From Hyphomicrobiaceae bacterium (GTDB lineage: Bacteria; Pseudomonadota; Alphaproteobacteria; Rhizobiales; HXMU1428-3), in NCBI GenBank assembly GCA_028285025.1, contig JANQQH010000123.1:1-13090 (forward strand): 13,090 nt of DNA, given 5' to 3'. Position 1 is the stretch's first letter; the number at the start of each line of letters is the position of its first letter. Positions 6,623 through 13,090 of this stretch are shown here, piece by piece. Below the pieces are notes generated by a model that ran no database searches, was not told the DNA's origin, and saw nothing but the letters and a program-made list of their open reading frames with translations. The position numbers were made by a program, and so were the translations under genes.

Positions 6623-6655
6623 TTAAATTCGCGGCGATCTTTAAATTCGCGGCGA
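6623..6655. repeat. Direct repeat, 15-bp unit with 18-bp period
   Basis: TTAAATTCGCGGCGA occurs exactly at 6623-6637 and again at 6641-6655. Each copy holds the near-palindrome TTCGCGGCGA(A); in the second it is fully symmetric (TTCGC-G-GCGAA). The GC-rich core stands out in AT-rich surroundings. This could be a pair of binding sites for a dimeric regulator. Confidence 0.75.
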
Positions 6656-7047
6656 AATTGAGCATACTTACAAACAAGTTGCAACCACCTGTAACCCTTA
6701 TAGGCTCTGAACTGTGCTATTTTAGCAACTTTAAAATCAAGTCCTTTAACGATTCAGACTTTTTTGCCCTTGTATTTTAGCTCTTAAATATAACCACCAA
6801 CCAACTCTTAGTTCATTGATTCATAGTAATTTTTAATAATTCAATACACTGAAATGAAAAGAAAGTGGAGAATTAACGAGACAACAACGATCAACTTCTA
6901 TCAGCATGTTGAAAAACTCTTCAAACAAGAATGTTCAAAATGGTCAATCTTATACGACCGGGGGCCGATAGTCTTAAAAAATAATATTTTTCATGAGGCT
7001 TGATAGCAAAGGAAAAGGCGCAAAGTTATAAAATAAATATAAATATA

Positions 7048-7983
7048 TCAATTAATTAGAGAAACCTTTATTTGATTAGCAAACGATTGATACAAACTAA
7101 ATGGGCCTGTGATTGCGCCTGATAATTGATCTTTCACAAGTGCAAACCCTTTTTGCCCAAAATCACGCAAAACGAAACTCTTCAGCCACATTTTTGCCTG
7201 ATTTAGTCTCTGTTCGCTCAAAAGATCCTCACTTTCAAGCCAATCATGGTGCTTGTTAAGCGCCGCGACCAATTCATCAAGCCCTTCCTCTTTAACCGCA
7301 GAAAGCTTTAAAACCTGCACACGATAATCACTATCTTCATGAGATGTAATAGACAAAGCCCCAACCAAATCAGACAAAGCCCGCTCAGCCTGCCCGCCTA
7401 TATCAGCCTTTGTCACCACAGCAATATCAGGAATTTCCATAATCCCCGACTTCATAAACTGCAAACTATCGCCTGAACCTGGCTGAACACACAACACCAC
7501 ACTATCCGCATGAGCCGTTATGTCAGCCTCAGATTGCCCAACACCAACAGTTTCAACAATTACCACATCAAAAACAGCCCTCATCAACACAAGGGTGGGA
7601 AAGGTCAATTCTGAAACACCACCCAATTGTCCTCGGCTAGCAAGCGAGCGAACAAAAACGCCTTGATCTTCAGGGTCAGTCATCATGCGGGTACGATCAC
7701 CTAACAAAGCACCACCACTTTTTTGTGAAGATGGATCAACAGCAATCACGCCAACAGTTTTCCCCTTAGCGCGCCAATGTTTGATTAAACCATTGATTAA
7801 GGTTGACTTACCAACACCTGGCGGCCCTGTAAAACCAATTACATGTGCTTTGCAGTTGTCATAAGCTTGATCTAATAAGGCTACCAAATCAGCTTGGCTA
7901 AAAGCCCGTTCCGCTTCCGCCAAAGCCTGAGCAAGCACCCGCTTGCCCCCATCTCGAACAGCCTCAAGGGTCAAATGATCCAA
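7048..7983 (-). CDS. meaB: MeaB/ArgK-type GTPase (methylmalonyl-CoA mutase-associated family)
   Basis: The 311-residue protein is a G3E-family P-loop GTPase of the MeaB/ArgK group. It has the Walker A motif GPPGVGKST (53-61), AVDPSS (81-86), the group-typical SLASRGQLGGVS (113-124), VETVGVGQSE (143-152) and the guanine-specificity motif TKAD (191-194). Family members load and protect the adenosylcobalamin cofactor of methylmalonyl-CoA mutase or related mutases. No mutase gene is in the window. The start is TTG at 7981-7983, supported by a near-perfect Shine-Dalgarno sequence (AAGGGAGG on the minus strand, just after the ppdK stop); no in-frame ATG fits as well. Only 27 bases separate it from ppdK, so the two are probably one transcription unit. 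The exact mutase partner is unknown. Confidence 0.92.
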   Translation of the reverse strand: MDHLTLEAVRDGGKRVLAQALAEAERAFSQADLVALLDQAYDNCKAHVIGFTGPPGVGKSTLINGLIKHWRAKGKTVGVIAVDPSSQKSGGALLGDRTRMMTDPEDQGVFVRSLASRGQLGGVSELTFPTLVLMRAVFDVVIVETVGVGQSEADITAHADSVVLCVQPGSGDSLQFMKSGIMEIPDIAVVTKADIGGQAERALSDLVGALSITSHEDSDYRVQVLKLSAVKEEGLDELVAALNKHHDWLESEDLLSEQRLNQAKMWLKSFVLRDFGQKGFALVKDQLSGAITGPFSLYQSFANQIKVSLIN

Positions 7984-8010
7984 ACAAGCCTCCCTTATGA
8001 CAACCGATAG

Positions 8011-10737
8011 TTAAGATGTTTCATCCTGCAGTTTTAAAAAGGCTTGCGCGGCCGCTAAGCGGGCAACAGGCACGCGAAAAGGTGAACAAGACACATAATC
8101 AAGCTGGGTACGTTCAAAAAATTCAATTGAAGCGGGATCACCTCCATGCTCGCCGCAAATACCCAGTTTTAAATCTGAAGATGTCTCACGCCCTTGGCTT
8201 GCACCTAATTCAACCAATTTGCCAACACCTTCTTGATCAATTGAAACAAACGGATCAACCGGCAAAATTCCGTGTTGGGTATAATGGTTTAAAATCGGGG
8301 CAGCATCATCACGGCTCAAACCAAAGGTGGTCTGCGTTAGATCATTGGTGCCAAAAGAAAAGAACTGCGCACTTTGGGCAATATCACCTGCTTGTAAGGC
8401 CGCGCGCGGCAATTCAATCATGGTGCCCACATCATAGGGCACGTCCTGGCCTTGTTCTTTAAAGACAGCTTGCGCTGTTTCATCCACCACTTGTTTTAAG
8501 ACATCAAATTCAGCCCGGGTTGCAATCAATGGGATCATGATTTCTGGTCGAACAGTTTCACCATCTTTTTTAGAAACAGCAATCGCTGCCTCAAAAATAG
8601 CGCGCGCCTGCATTTGCGTGATCTCAGGATAAGTGATCGCCAACCGGCACCCACGATGACCAAGCATAGGGTTAAATTCGTTTAATTCAGCGACCCGCTT
8701 GACAATAGCCTCCACATCAAGCCCAATTTCCTCTGCAAGCGTTGCCATCTCTGCTCGCTCATGCGGCAAAAATTCATGCAAAGGCGGATCCAACAATCGA
8801 ATAGTCACCGGCAAGCCCTTCATTAAGGAAAACAATTCTTCAAAATCGCTTTTCTGCATCGGCAACAATTTATCCAACGCTGTGCGCCGACCAGTCTCAT
8901 CTGTAGCCAAAATCATCTCCCGCATCGCGGTGATACGGCTGGCTTCAAAGAACATATGTTCGGTACGACACAAACCAATACCTTGCGCACCAAATTCAAG
9001 CGCCTGTTTTGTCTCCCGCCCAGTCTCAGCATTGGCACGAACTTTCAACCGGCGAATTTCATCTGCCCATGCCATAAGTGTACCAAAGTCACCGGTCATT
9101 TCAGCAGAACGCATCGGTTGCTCCCCGGCCAAAACTTGGCCAGTGGAACCATCAATGGTTAGCTTGTCCCCTTCCTTAAAGTGCCCCTCGCCAATAGTCA
9201 GTGTTTTGGCCTTATGATCAATTTTAAGAGCACCAGCGCCTGAAACGCAGGGACGCCCCATACCTCTGGCAACCACAGCCGCATGGCTTGTCATGCCCCC
9301 CCGTGCAGTTAAAATTCCGCTGGCAGCATGCATACCATGAATATCTTCCGGGCTCGTCTCTACTCTCACAAGTAACACAGATTTACCTTGACCAGCCAAT
9401 TGTTCAGCCGTATCAGCATCAAAAACAATTTCCCCCACTGCAGCTCCTGGAGAAGCTGGCAAGCCAGTCGTGAGCACCTCACGCTCAACATTCGGATCAA
9501 GGGTAGGATGCAAAAGCTGATCAAGTGACAAACAATCAATCCGCATAATAGCTTCTTGTTTGCTGATCAAACCTTCTGAAACCATATCAACTGCTATTTT
9601 TACTGCAGCGCCCGTGGTGCGCTTGCCAGAGCGGGTTTGCAGCATCCACAATTTCCCATCCTGAATGGTAAATTCAATATCTTGACAATCCCGATAATGA
9701 GTCTCCAAATGCTTGGTAATATCAACAAATTGCGCAAAAGCCTCCGGCATCGCCTCTTCCAAAGAGGGTAAGGTTTCCCCTGCCGCCTCTTTGGCAGCCG
9801 TAGTTATAGGTTGTGGGGTGCGAATGCCCGCAACAACATCTTCGCCCTGGGCATTAATTAAAAACTCACCATAAAGAACTTTTTCACCTGTGGCTGGATT
9901 GCGGGTGAAGGCAACACCTGTGGCACTATTGTCCCCCATATTACCAAACACCATAGCCTGCACGTTCACAGCTGTTCCCCAGTCATCAGCAAAACCATGC
10001 AATTTACGATAGGTTGCTGCACGGCGCGAATGCCAAGACAAGAACACAGCCGAAATAGCGCCCCATAATTGCTCATAAACATCACTGGGAAATGGCTTCC
10101 CATTATGCTCAATAACACAGGCTTTGTACTGATCGATAATCTCAGCCCAATGGTCTGCTTCTAGCTCGGTATCTTTTGTAAACCCATTTAAATTCTTGTA
10201 GGTATCAAGGATATCTTCAAATAGATCATGCTCAACTTCCATGACGACAGAAGCATACATTTGAATGAATCGGCGATAGCTATCATAAGCAAACCGACGA
10301 TCACCAGAGCGTTGAGCCAGGCCCTCAACCGTTTCATCATTTAAGCCCAAATTCAAAACTGTGTCCATCATACCAGGCATAGAAACCCTAGCACCTGATC
10401 GAACAGAAACCAAAAGGGGTGTTTCCAAACTACCATAGCTCGCCCCTACAAGTTGCCCAACATGATCAAGCGCAACCTGAACTTGGCGCTTTAATCCATC
10501 AGGGAGAATTTGTCCATTTTCATAAAAGACACTGCACATGTCTGTGCTAATCGTAAAACCTGGGGGCACAGGCAAACCAATGCTGGCCATTTCAGCCAAA
10601 TTGGCCCCTTTACCGCCTAACAAGTCGCGTTCTTTTGCTGTCCCATCTGCGCTGCCACCACCAAACTGATAAACCCATTTTGGTTCATTGGAATTAGCTG
10701 GGATCCCGATCTCGTGCGTCATACAAAAAACTTTCAT
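8011..10737 (-). CDS. ppdK: Pyruvate, phosphate dikinase
   Basis: PPDK interconverts pyruvate, ATP and phosphate with phosphoenolpyruvate, AMP and pyrophosphate in the cytoplasm, at the gluconeogenesis-glycolysis branch. The 908-residue product is complete. The N-terminal nucleotide-binding part shows GGKGANLAEM (41-50) and SVRSGARVSMPGMMDTVLNLG (starting at 111); the central swivelling domain has ARGGMTSHAAVVARGMG (478-494) with phospho-carrier histidine H485 and, two residues earlier, T483, the position of the regulatory threonine in plant enzymes; the C-terminal pyruvate domain has GLCRTEHMF (588-596), GHRGCRL (693-699), SFGTNDLTQ (794-802) and GICGEHGGDP (859-868) with catalytic C861. The N-terminus is about 16 residues longer than the usual start before KWVYQFGGG; ATG 10720-10722 is an alternative. 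Neither start has a good ribosome binding site. Confidence 0.97.
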   Translation of the reverse strand: MKVFCMTHEIGIPANSNEPKWVYQFGGGSADGTAKERDLLGGKGANLAEMASIGLPVPPGFTISTDMCSVFYENGQILPDGLKRQVQVALDHVGQLVGASYGSLETPLLVSVRSGARVSMPGMMDTVLNLGLNDETVEGLAQRSGDRRFAYDSYRRFIQMYASVVMEVEHDLFEDILDTYKNLNGFTKDTELEADHWAEIIDQYKACVIEHNGKPFPSDVYEQLWGAISAVFLSWHSRRAATYRKLHGFADDWGTAVNVQAMVFGNMGDNSATGVAFTRNPATGEKVLYGEFLINAQGEDVVAGIRTPQPITTAAKEAAGETLPSLEEAMPEAFAQFVDITKHLETHYRDCQDIEFTIQDGKLWMLQTRSGKRTTGAAVKIAVDMVSEGLISKQEAIMRIDCLSLDQLLHPTLDPNVEREVLTTGLPASPGAAVGEIVFDADTAEQLAGQGKSVLLVRVETSPEDIHGMHAASGILTARGGMTSHAAVVARGMGRPCVSGAGALKIDHKAKTLTIGEGHFKEGDKLTIDGSTGQVLAGEQPMRSAEMTGDFGTLMAWADEIRRLKVRANAETGRETKQALEFGAQGIGLCRTEHMFFEASRITAMREMILATDETGRRTALDKLLPMQKSDFEELFSLMKGLPVTIRLLDPPLHEFLPHERAEMATLAEEIGLDVEAIVKRVAELNEFNPMLGHRGCRLAITYPEITQMQARAIFEAAIAVSKKDGETVRPEIMIPLIATRAEFDVLKQVVDETAQAVFKEQGQDVPYDVGTMIELPRAALQAGDIAQSAQFFSFGTNDLTQTTFGLSRDDAAPILNHYTQHGILPVDPFVSIDQEGVGKLVELGASQGRETSSDLKLGICGEHGGDPASIEFFERTQLDYVSCSPFRVPVARLAAAQAFLKLQDETS

Positions 10738-10778
10738 TAAGATAGATTTGTGCTAAATATCGATCTTAAATATCATTC

Positions 10779-10788
10779 ATTATACCAA
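10779..10788 (-). promoter_or_regulatory. Extended -10 promoter of ppdK
   Basis: On the minus strand the sequence reads TTGGTATAAT: a consensus TATAAT (10784-10779) preceded by TGN, the extended -10 motif. The -35 region at 17-base spacing is a poor match, which is common when an extended -10 is present. Transcription would start about 35 bases before the ppdK start codon. Confidence 0.65.
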
Positions 10789-10805
10789 TTAAGCAACATA
10801 AGTTG

Positions 10806-10820
10806 TAATAACGGTTATTA
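10806..10820. promoter_or_regulatory. 15-bp palindrome at the ppdK promoter, candidate operator
   Basis: TAATAAC (10806-10812) and GTTATTA (10814-10820) are exact inverted repeats around one G. The palindrome lies about 22 bases upstream of the -10 element, touching the expected -35 position, where either an activator or a repressor could act. I cannot name the protein. Confidence 0.5.
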
Positions 10821-10949
10821 AAAATAACATCTAAAATTTAAGCGCACTTTAGAGCTGATGAACGCCAAGAGCAACGCCAGATTTCAGCTATCTACGAAAG
10901 AAGGGAAAGTAACGATTTAAAAGAGTGAAGCGTGGTCCATTTATGGGAT

Positions 10950-11363
10950 TTAAGCAACACCAGCAGAGGGCTGGAAATAACCTGCAGGAACATGCCAACT
11001 TGGGTCCACATGATTTTGGTAAACATAAACCCACGAGCGATAATCAATGCCATCCGTATCACGAACTGTCGCTTCTAACCGGACAAATTCATGTGGTTTT
11101 GGGTCATCAACACCGCACCCTTCATAGGCATCAAGCAAAGATAACAAGGCATTGGGATGCAATATTTCATACAACTCACCATAAACAGCCGTACCACTAT
11201 TCTCTAGAACCAAACCTGGATAAGGCCCCAAATCATAAAGCCGCCCAGCAATAATGGCTTCAGCCACATATACAACATGAGGCCGCATCATCAAACCAAC
11301 AGGATTGGCCACCGATCGCTTTAAAGTCCCATAAACGAAAAGATATTGCTTATCAGATTGCAT
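10950..11363 (-). CDS. Gamma-glutamylcyclotransferase-like (AIG2/GGCT fold) protein
   Basis: The 137-residue protein has the GGCT-fold signature LFVYGTLKR (8-16), where YGTL forms the substrate cavity, then GRLYDLGPYPGLV (40-52), YGELYEI (61-67) and LLDAYEG (76-82). E81 is at the position of the catalytic acid of gamma-glutamylcyclotransferases and gamma-glutamylamine cyclotransferases. These enzymes release 5-oxoproline from gamma-glutamyl peptides or amines; the true substrate here is not readable from sequence. It starts at ATG 11361-11363 with only a weak ribosome binding site. It lies 266 bases downstream of the PhzF-family gene and 212 bases upstream of ppdK, which has its own promoter, so it may be a separate unit. 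Confidence 0.87.
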   Translation of the reverse strand: MQSDKQYLFVYGTLKRSVANPVGLMMRPHVVYVAEAIIAGRLYDLGPYPGLVLENSGTAVYGELYEILHPNALLSLLDAYEGCGVDDPKPHEFVRLEATVRDTDGIDYRSWVYVYQNHVDPSWHVPAGYFQPSAGVA

Positions 11364-11629
11364 CCATAAATCCAGTTATCTGAATAGAATCACTTCATAA
11401 GTTTAATATGCTTAAGGCAAAATGCCAAACCGCAAAATGAGCAAAGCCAAACAATTTCTCTTAAGAAGCTATTCGGCGGTAAAATATCTAAATTATATCC
11501 GTAATAGAACAGTCTAACTCTAAAACTTTTAAAAATAAGAAGAAGAGCTCGTTTTTGCATGGCCAGAAGAATTTTTAACAAACAATATACCTGCCTTTTT
11601 GAAAGCAGAAGCTTATCTGCTCGCAAAGC

Positions 11630-12538
11630 TCAAAAAAGCTCCCCTTTTGCCACACGCAAGGCATGTCCACCAACGCGAACAGCACGTAAATTATGCTGTT
11701 CAAATTCAGTTTCCAATTTAATCAAGCTAGGGCGCCCCAATTCAAAACCTTGCTCAATATAAGTTTCAAACATTGCCTCATTTTCCACTTCATAGTCTTT
11801 GATCACATTGGCAAAGCCAACCGCCGCACTTCCCGTTGCGGCATCTTCGATAACCCCCAAAGAAGGGGCAAACATGCGCGCATGAAACCCTGCATGAGAT
11901 TGAATGCCCCCCCGACAATAAACATAAACACCAACAGGCCCATATTTTTCAAACGCTGGCATCCAATATTTCAAATCCGGTTCAGCCTGGCGCACAATCG
12001 TCATATTACGCAAGGGAACAAAAATAAATTGGTTTCCCGCTGTCACAGCACATATTTTATGATTTTCAAAGCCAATATCCATAATGCCCAGACCCAGCGC
12101 ATCAGCAACCAAATCGGCCTCCGGCACATCATTAAGTTTAGAAGGCAAGCAAGGCGCATCAAATTCAGCATAAGAAACACTCTCCTTTTCCATCGAAACA
12201 ATACAGCGAACCAAACCAATTTGCTCTTCAAGCATGATCAGCGCATCAGCGGGGGCCTCGTGATGAGCATTTTTCTGCGCTCCCAAAAGCACAGCCACAC
12301 CAATGGTTGGATGGCCGACAAACGAAATTTCTCGCGCAGGCGTAAAAATACGTAACTTGGCAGAGGCCAAAGTATTCTCGCTTGTTTGCAAAAACACCGT
12401 TTCAGAAAAACCAAACTCCTTGGCAATCGCTTGCATCTTGCCTTCATCAAGATCGTCGGCCTGCTCCACCACCGCCAACTGATTGCCACCAAAGGGTTGG
12501 TCGGTAAATACATCCAAAATATGAAATTGATACCCCAC
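11630..12538 (-). CDS. PhzF-family isomerase/epimerase-like protein
   Basis: The 302-residue protein belongs to the PhzF family, whose members share a diaminopimelate-epimerase-like two-domain fold and include the phenazine enzyme PhzF and many uncharacterised isomerases. Visible family motifs are HILDVFTDQPFGGNQLAVV (6-24), FSETVFL (44-50) with the probable catalytic glutamate E46, IFTPAREISFVGHPTIG (64-80), RMFAPSLGVIEDAATGSAA (221-239) and GFELGRPS (264-271). The length is normal. The start is GTG at 12536-12538, supported by a strong Shine-Dalgarno sequence AAAAGGAG on the minus strand at 12545-12552, six bases away. No phenazine genes are nearby, so a phenazine role is not suggested; the substrate is unknown. 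No clear terminator follows. Confidence 0.92.
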   Translation of the reverse strand: MGYQFHILDVFTDQPFGGNQLAVVEQADDLDEGKMQAIAKEFGFSETVFLQTSENTLASAKLRIFTPAREISFVGHPTIGVAVLLGAQKNAHHEAPADALIMLEEQIGLVRCIVSMEKESVSYAEFDAPCLPSKLNDVPEADLVADALGLGIMDIGFENHKICAVTAGNQFIFVPLRNMTIVRQAEPDLKYWMPAFEKYGPVGVYVYCRGGIQSHAGFHARMFAPSLGVIEDAATGSAAVGFANVIKDYEVENEAMFETYIEQGFELGRPSLIKLETEFEQHNLRAVRVGGHALRVAKGELF

Positions 12539-12924
12539 AAGCGTCTCCTTTTAAGGCTTATTTACTCATTTTATGAGATAAAGAGCGCTAAAGTTCTCTT
12601 AACAAATCACCTGCTTAAAAAAATCCCAAATAGACGTTCGTTTTAGTTTGCAATCCATTTCAATAATAAACAGGCACGTATGATTTTATATTGCTGCTTT
12701 ACCGTTCTATTTATTGACGACCATGTCTCCCACCATTTTGACAACCCTAACGCCGCTTAAAAGCAAAAGAAAGGTTTGCCAAAAGAGGCTGGTGATAAGC
12801 TTGACATGCGGTCACTTTACAAGCTGTTTAAAAAATATACCCAGAAGGATCTCTTTGCGGCACAAAAAAAGCCCCTTTTGTTGAAAAGGGGCTTTTGTGA
12901 AAATTATGTTCGGTGATGATGGTT
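12539..12924. other. Intergenic region between ilvC and the PhzF-family gene
   Basis: This 386-bp stretch holds the ilvC terminator (12864-12896), the ribosome binding site of the PhzF-family gene (12545-12552), and a short inverted repeat CTCAT-TTT-ATGAG (12565-12577) about 30 bases upstream of that gene's start. I see no tRNA, no mobile-element end, and no convincing gene or consensus promoter. Confidence 0.7.
12864..12896 (-). terminator. Intrinsic terminator of ilvC
   Basis: AAAAGCCCCTTTT (12867-12879) pairs with AAAAGGGGCTTTT (12884-12896) around a 4-base loop GTTG. On the minus strand the stem is followed by a run of seven T (from the A-run at 12864-12870), which fits termination of ilvC, whose stop codon is 28 bases earlier in that direction. 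Confidence 0.92.
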
Positions 12925-13090
12925 TTAGTTTTTCGACTTGTCCACCAAGGCCTTTTCTTTAATCCATGGCATCATGGCTCTTAGTTTATGGCCCACCTCT
13001 TCACACGGGTGCTCATCCGTTTTCGCCCGCATGGCTAAAAAGTTGGTTTGTCCAACTTTGTTTTCCAACATCCAATCACGCGTAAAACGC
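12925..13090 (-). CDS. ilvC: Ketol-acid reductoisomerase, C-terminal part
   Basis: This is the 3' end of a minus-strand gene that continues beyond the window. Its 54 full residues begin [10 protein letters not shown], continue with [21 protein letters not shown] and end [14 protein letters not shown] before TAA at 12925-12927. This is the C-terminal helix region typical of short class I IlvC in alphaproteobacteria. IlvC reduces and isomerises acetolactate or acetohydroxybutyrate with NADPH in isoleucine and valine synthesis. The NADPH-binding domain and the metal-binding residues lie outside the window. A strong terminator follows directly. Confidence 0.93.
   Translation of the reverse strand, partial: RFTRDWMLENKVGQTNFLAMRAKTDEHPCEEVGHKLRAMMPWIKEKALVDKSKN

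Larger units (their letters stand above)
6401..7047. other. AT-rich repeat-bearing intergenic region upstream of the cell wall hydrolase gene
   Basis: This 647-bp stretch lies between two minus-strand genes. It holds two CtrA-like boxes (6414-6428 and 6494-6509), an imperfect 15-bp tandem repeat (6444-6476), a 6-bp inverted repeat around AAAC (6512-6527), and a 15-bp direct repeat with 18-bp period (6623-6655). I see no tRNA, no clear terminator for the GTPase gene to its right, and no convincing gene. A 49-codon plus-strand frame at 6854-7003 has no ribosome binding site and is treated as a doubtful candidate. Confidence 0.75.

Noticed and set aside
8016..9473. Several plus-strand frames (8016-8462, 8699-9217, 8956-9162, 9288-9473)
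   Set aside because: They are antisense to ppdK, whose reading frame is intact and conserved along the whole length.
10104..10111. Half of the nad palindrome (TATGCTCA) inside ppdK
   Set aside because: There is no matching second half and it lies in conserved coding sequence, so it is best explained as chance.
10925..11254. Plus-strand open frame of 109 codons
   Set aside because: It is antisense to the GGCT-like gene, has no family resemblance and a histidine- and glutamine-rich composition typical of shadow frames.
11604..11622. AGCAGA...TCTGCT inverted repeat as a terminator of the PhzF-family gene
   Set aside because: The stem is only 6 bp, and on the minus strand no T-run follows it.
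11390..11626. Minus-strand open frame of 78 codons just after the PhzF-family gene
   Set aside because: Its sequence is a mix of hydrophobic and basic residues without a recognisable domain or good start signal in AT-rich DNA. It follows PhzF by only a few bases, so I keep it as unlikely rather than impossible.
11693..12355. Plus-strand open frame of 220 codons
   Set aside because: It is fully antisense to the PhzF-family gene, whose motifs and ribosome binding site are clear. The translation is rich in H, N and K with no recognisable domain.
12723..12884. Plus-strand frame of 53 codons starting MSPTILTT
   Set aside because: It runs into the ilvC terminator hairpin and ends inside it, has no ribosome binding site, and its residues look random.
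1..13090. Mobile elements, CRISPR arrays, tRNA/rRNA genes, defence or toxin-antitoxin systems
   Set aside because: I looked for transposase or integrase motifs, regularly spaced repeats, tRNA T-loop sequences and typical paired small genes and saw none. The two short tandem repeats have no spacers.

Overview
The window reads as a chromosomal housekeeping segment of an alphaproteobacterium with moderate, roughly mid-40s GC (judged by eye, not computed). The pointers are the gene order pgsA-moaD-moaE, a nadA-nadB-nadC operon behind a NadQ-like palindrome, an alphaproteobacterial-type IlvC C-terminus, and a CtrA-like box upstream of a cell wall hydrolase gene. I see no insertion sequence, prophage, CRISPR array, toxin-antitoxin pair, tRNA or rRNA, and no cluster that I would call a new biological system. 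The most rewarding material is regulatory DNA between the genes.

Plus-strand half (1-5231): the 3' end of pgsA (phospholipid synthesis) overlaps moaD by one base, and moaE follows 8 bases later. Together MoaD and MoaE form molybdopterin synthase. After a 317-bp gap with a promoter-like element and a perfect 13-bp-arm palindrome come nadA, nadB and nadC, the whole de novo route from L-aspartate to nicotinate mononucleotide. A 78-residue two-helix membrane protein of unknown function ends this run, followed by a strong bidirectional terminator at 5198-5231.

Minus-strand half (5258-13090): read in transcription order from the right, this holds the 3' end of ilvC (branched-chain amino acid synthesis) with its own terminator, a PhzF-family protein, a gamma-glutamylcyclotransferase-like protein, pyruvate phosphate dikinase (ppdK), a MeaB/ArgK-type GTPase closely coupled to ppdK, and a SleB/CwlJ-type cell wall hydrolase that converges on the shared terminator. 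The ppdK promoter region has a consensus extended -10 element next to a 15-bp palindrome.

Three stretches longer than 300 bases have no convincing gene: 1047-1363, 6401-7047 and 12539-12924. The middle one is AT-rich and unusually dense in short tandem and inverted repeats, including the CtrA-like boxes.
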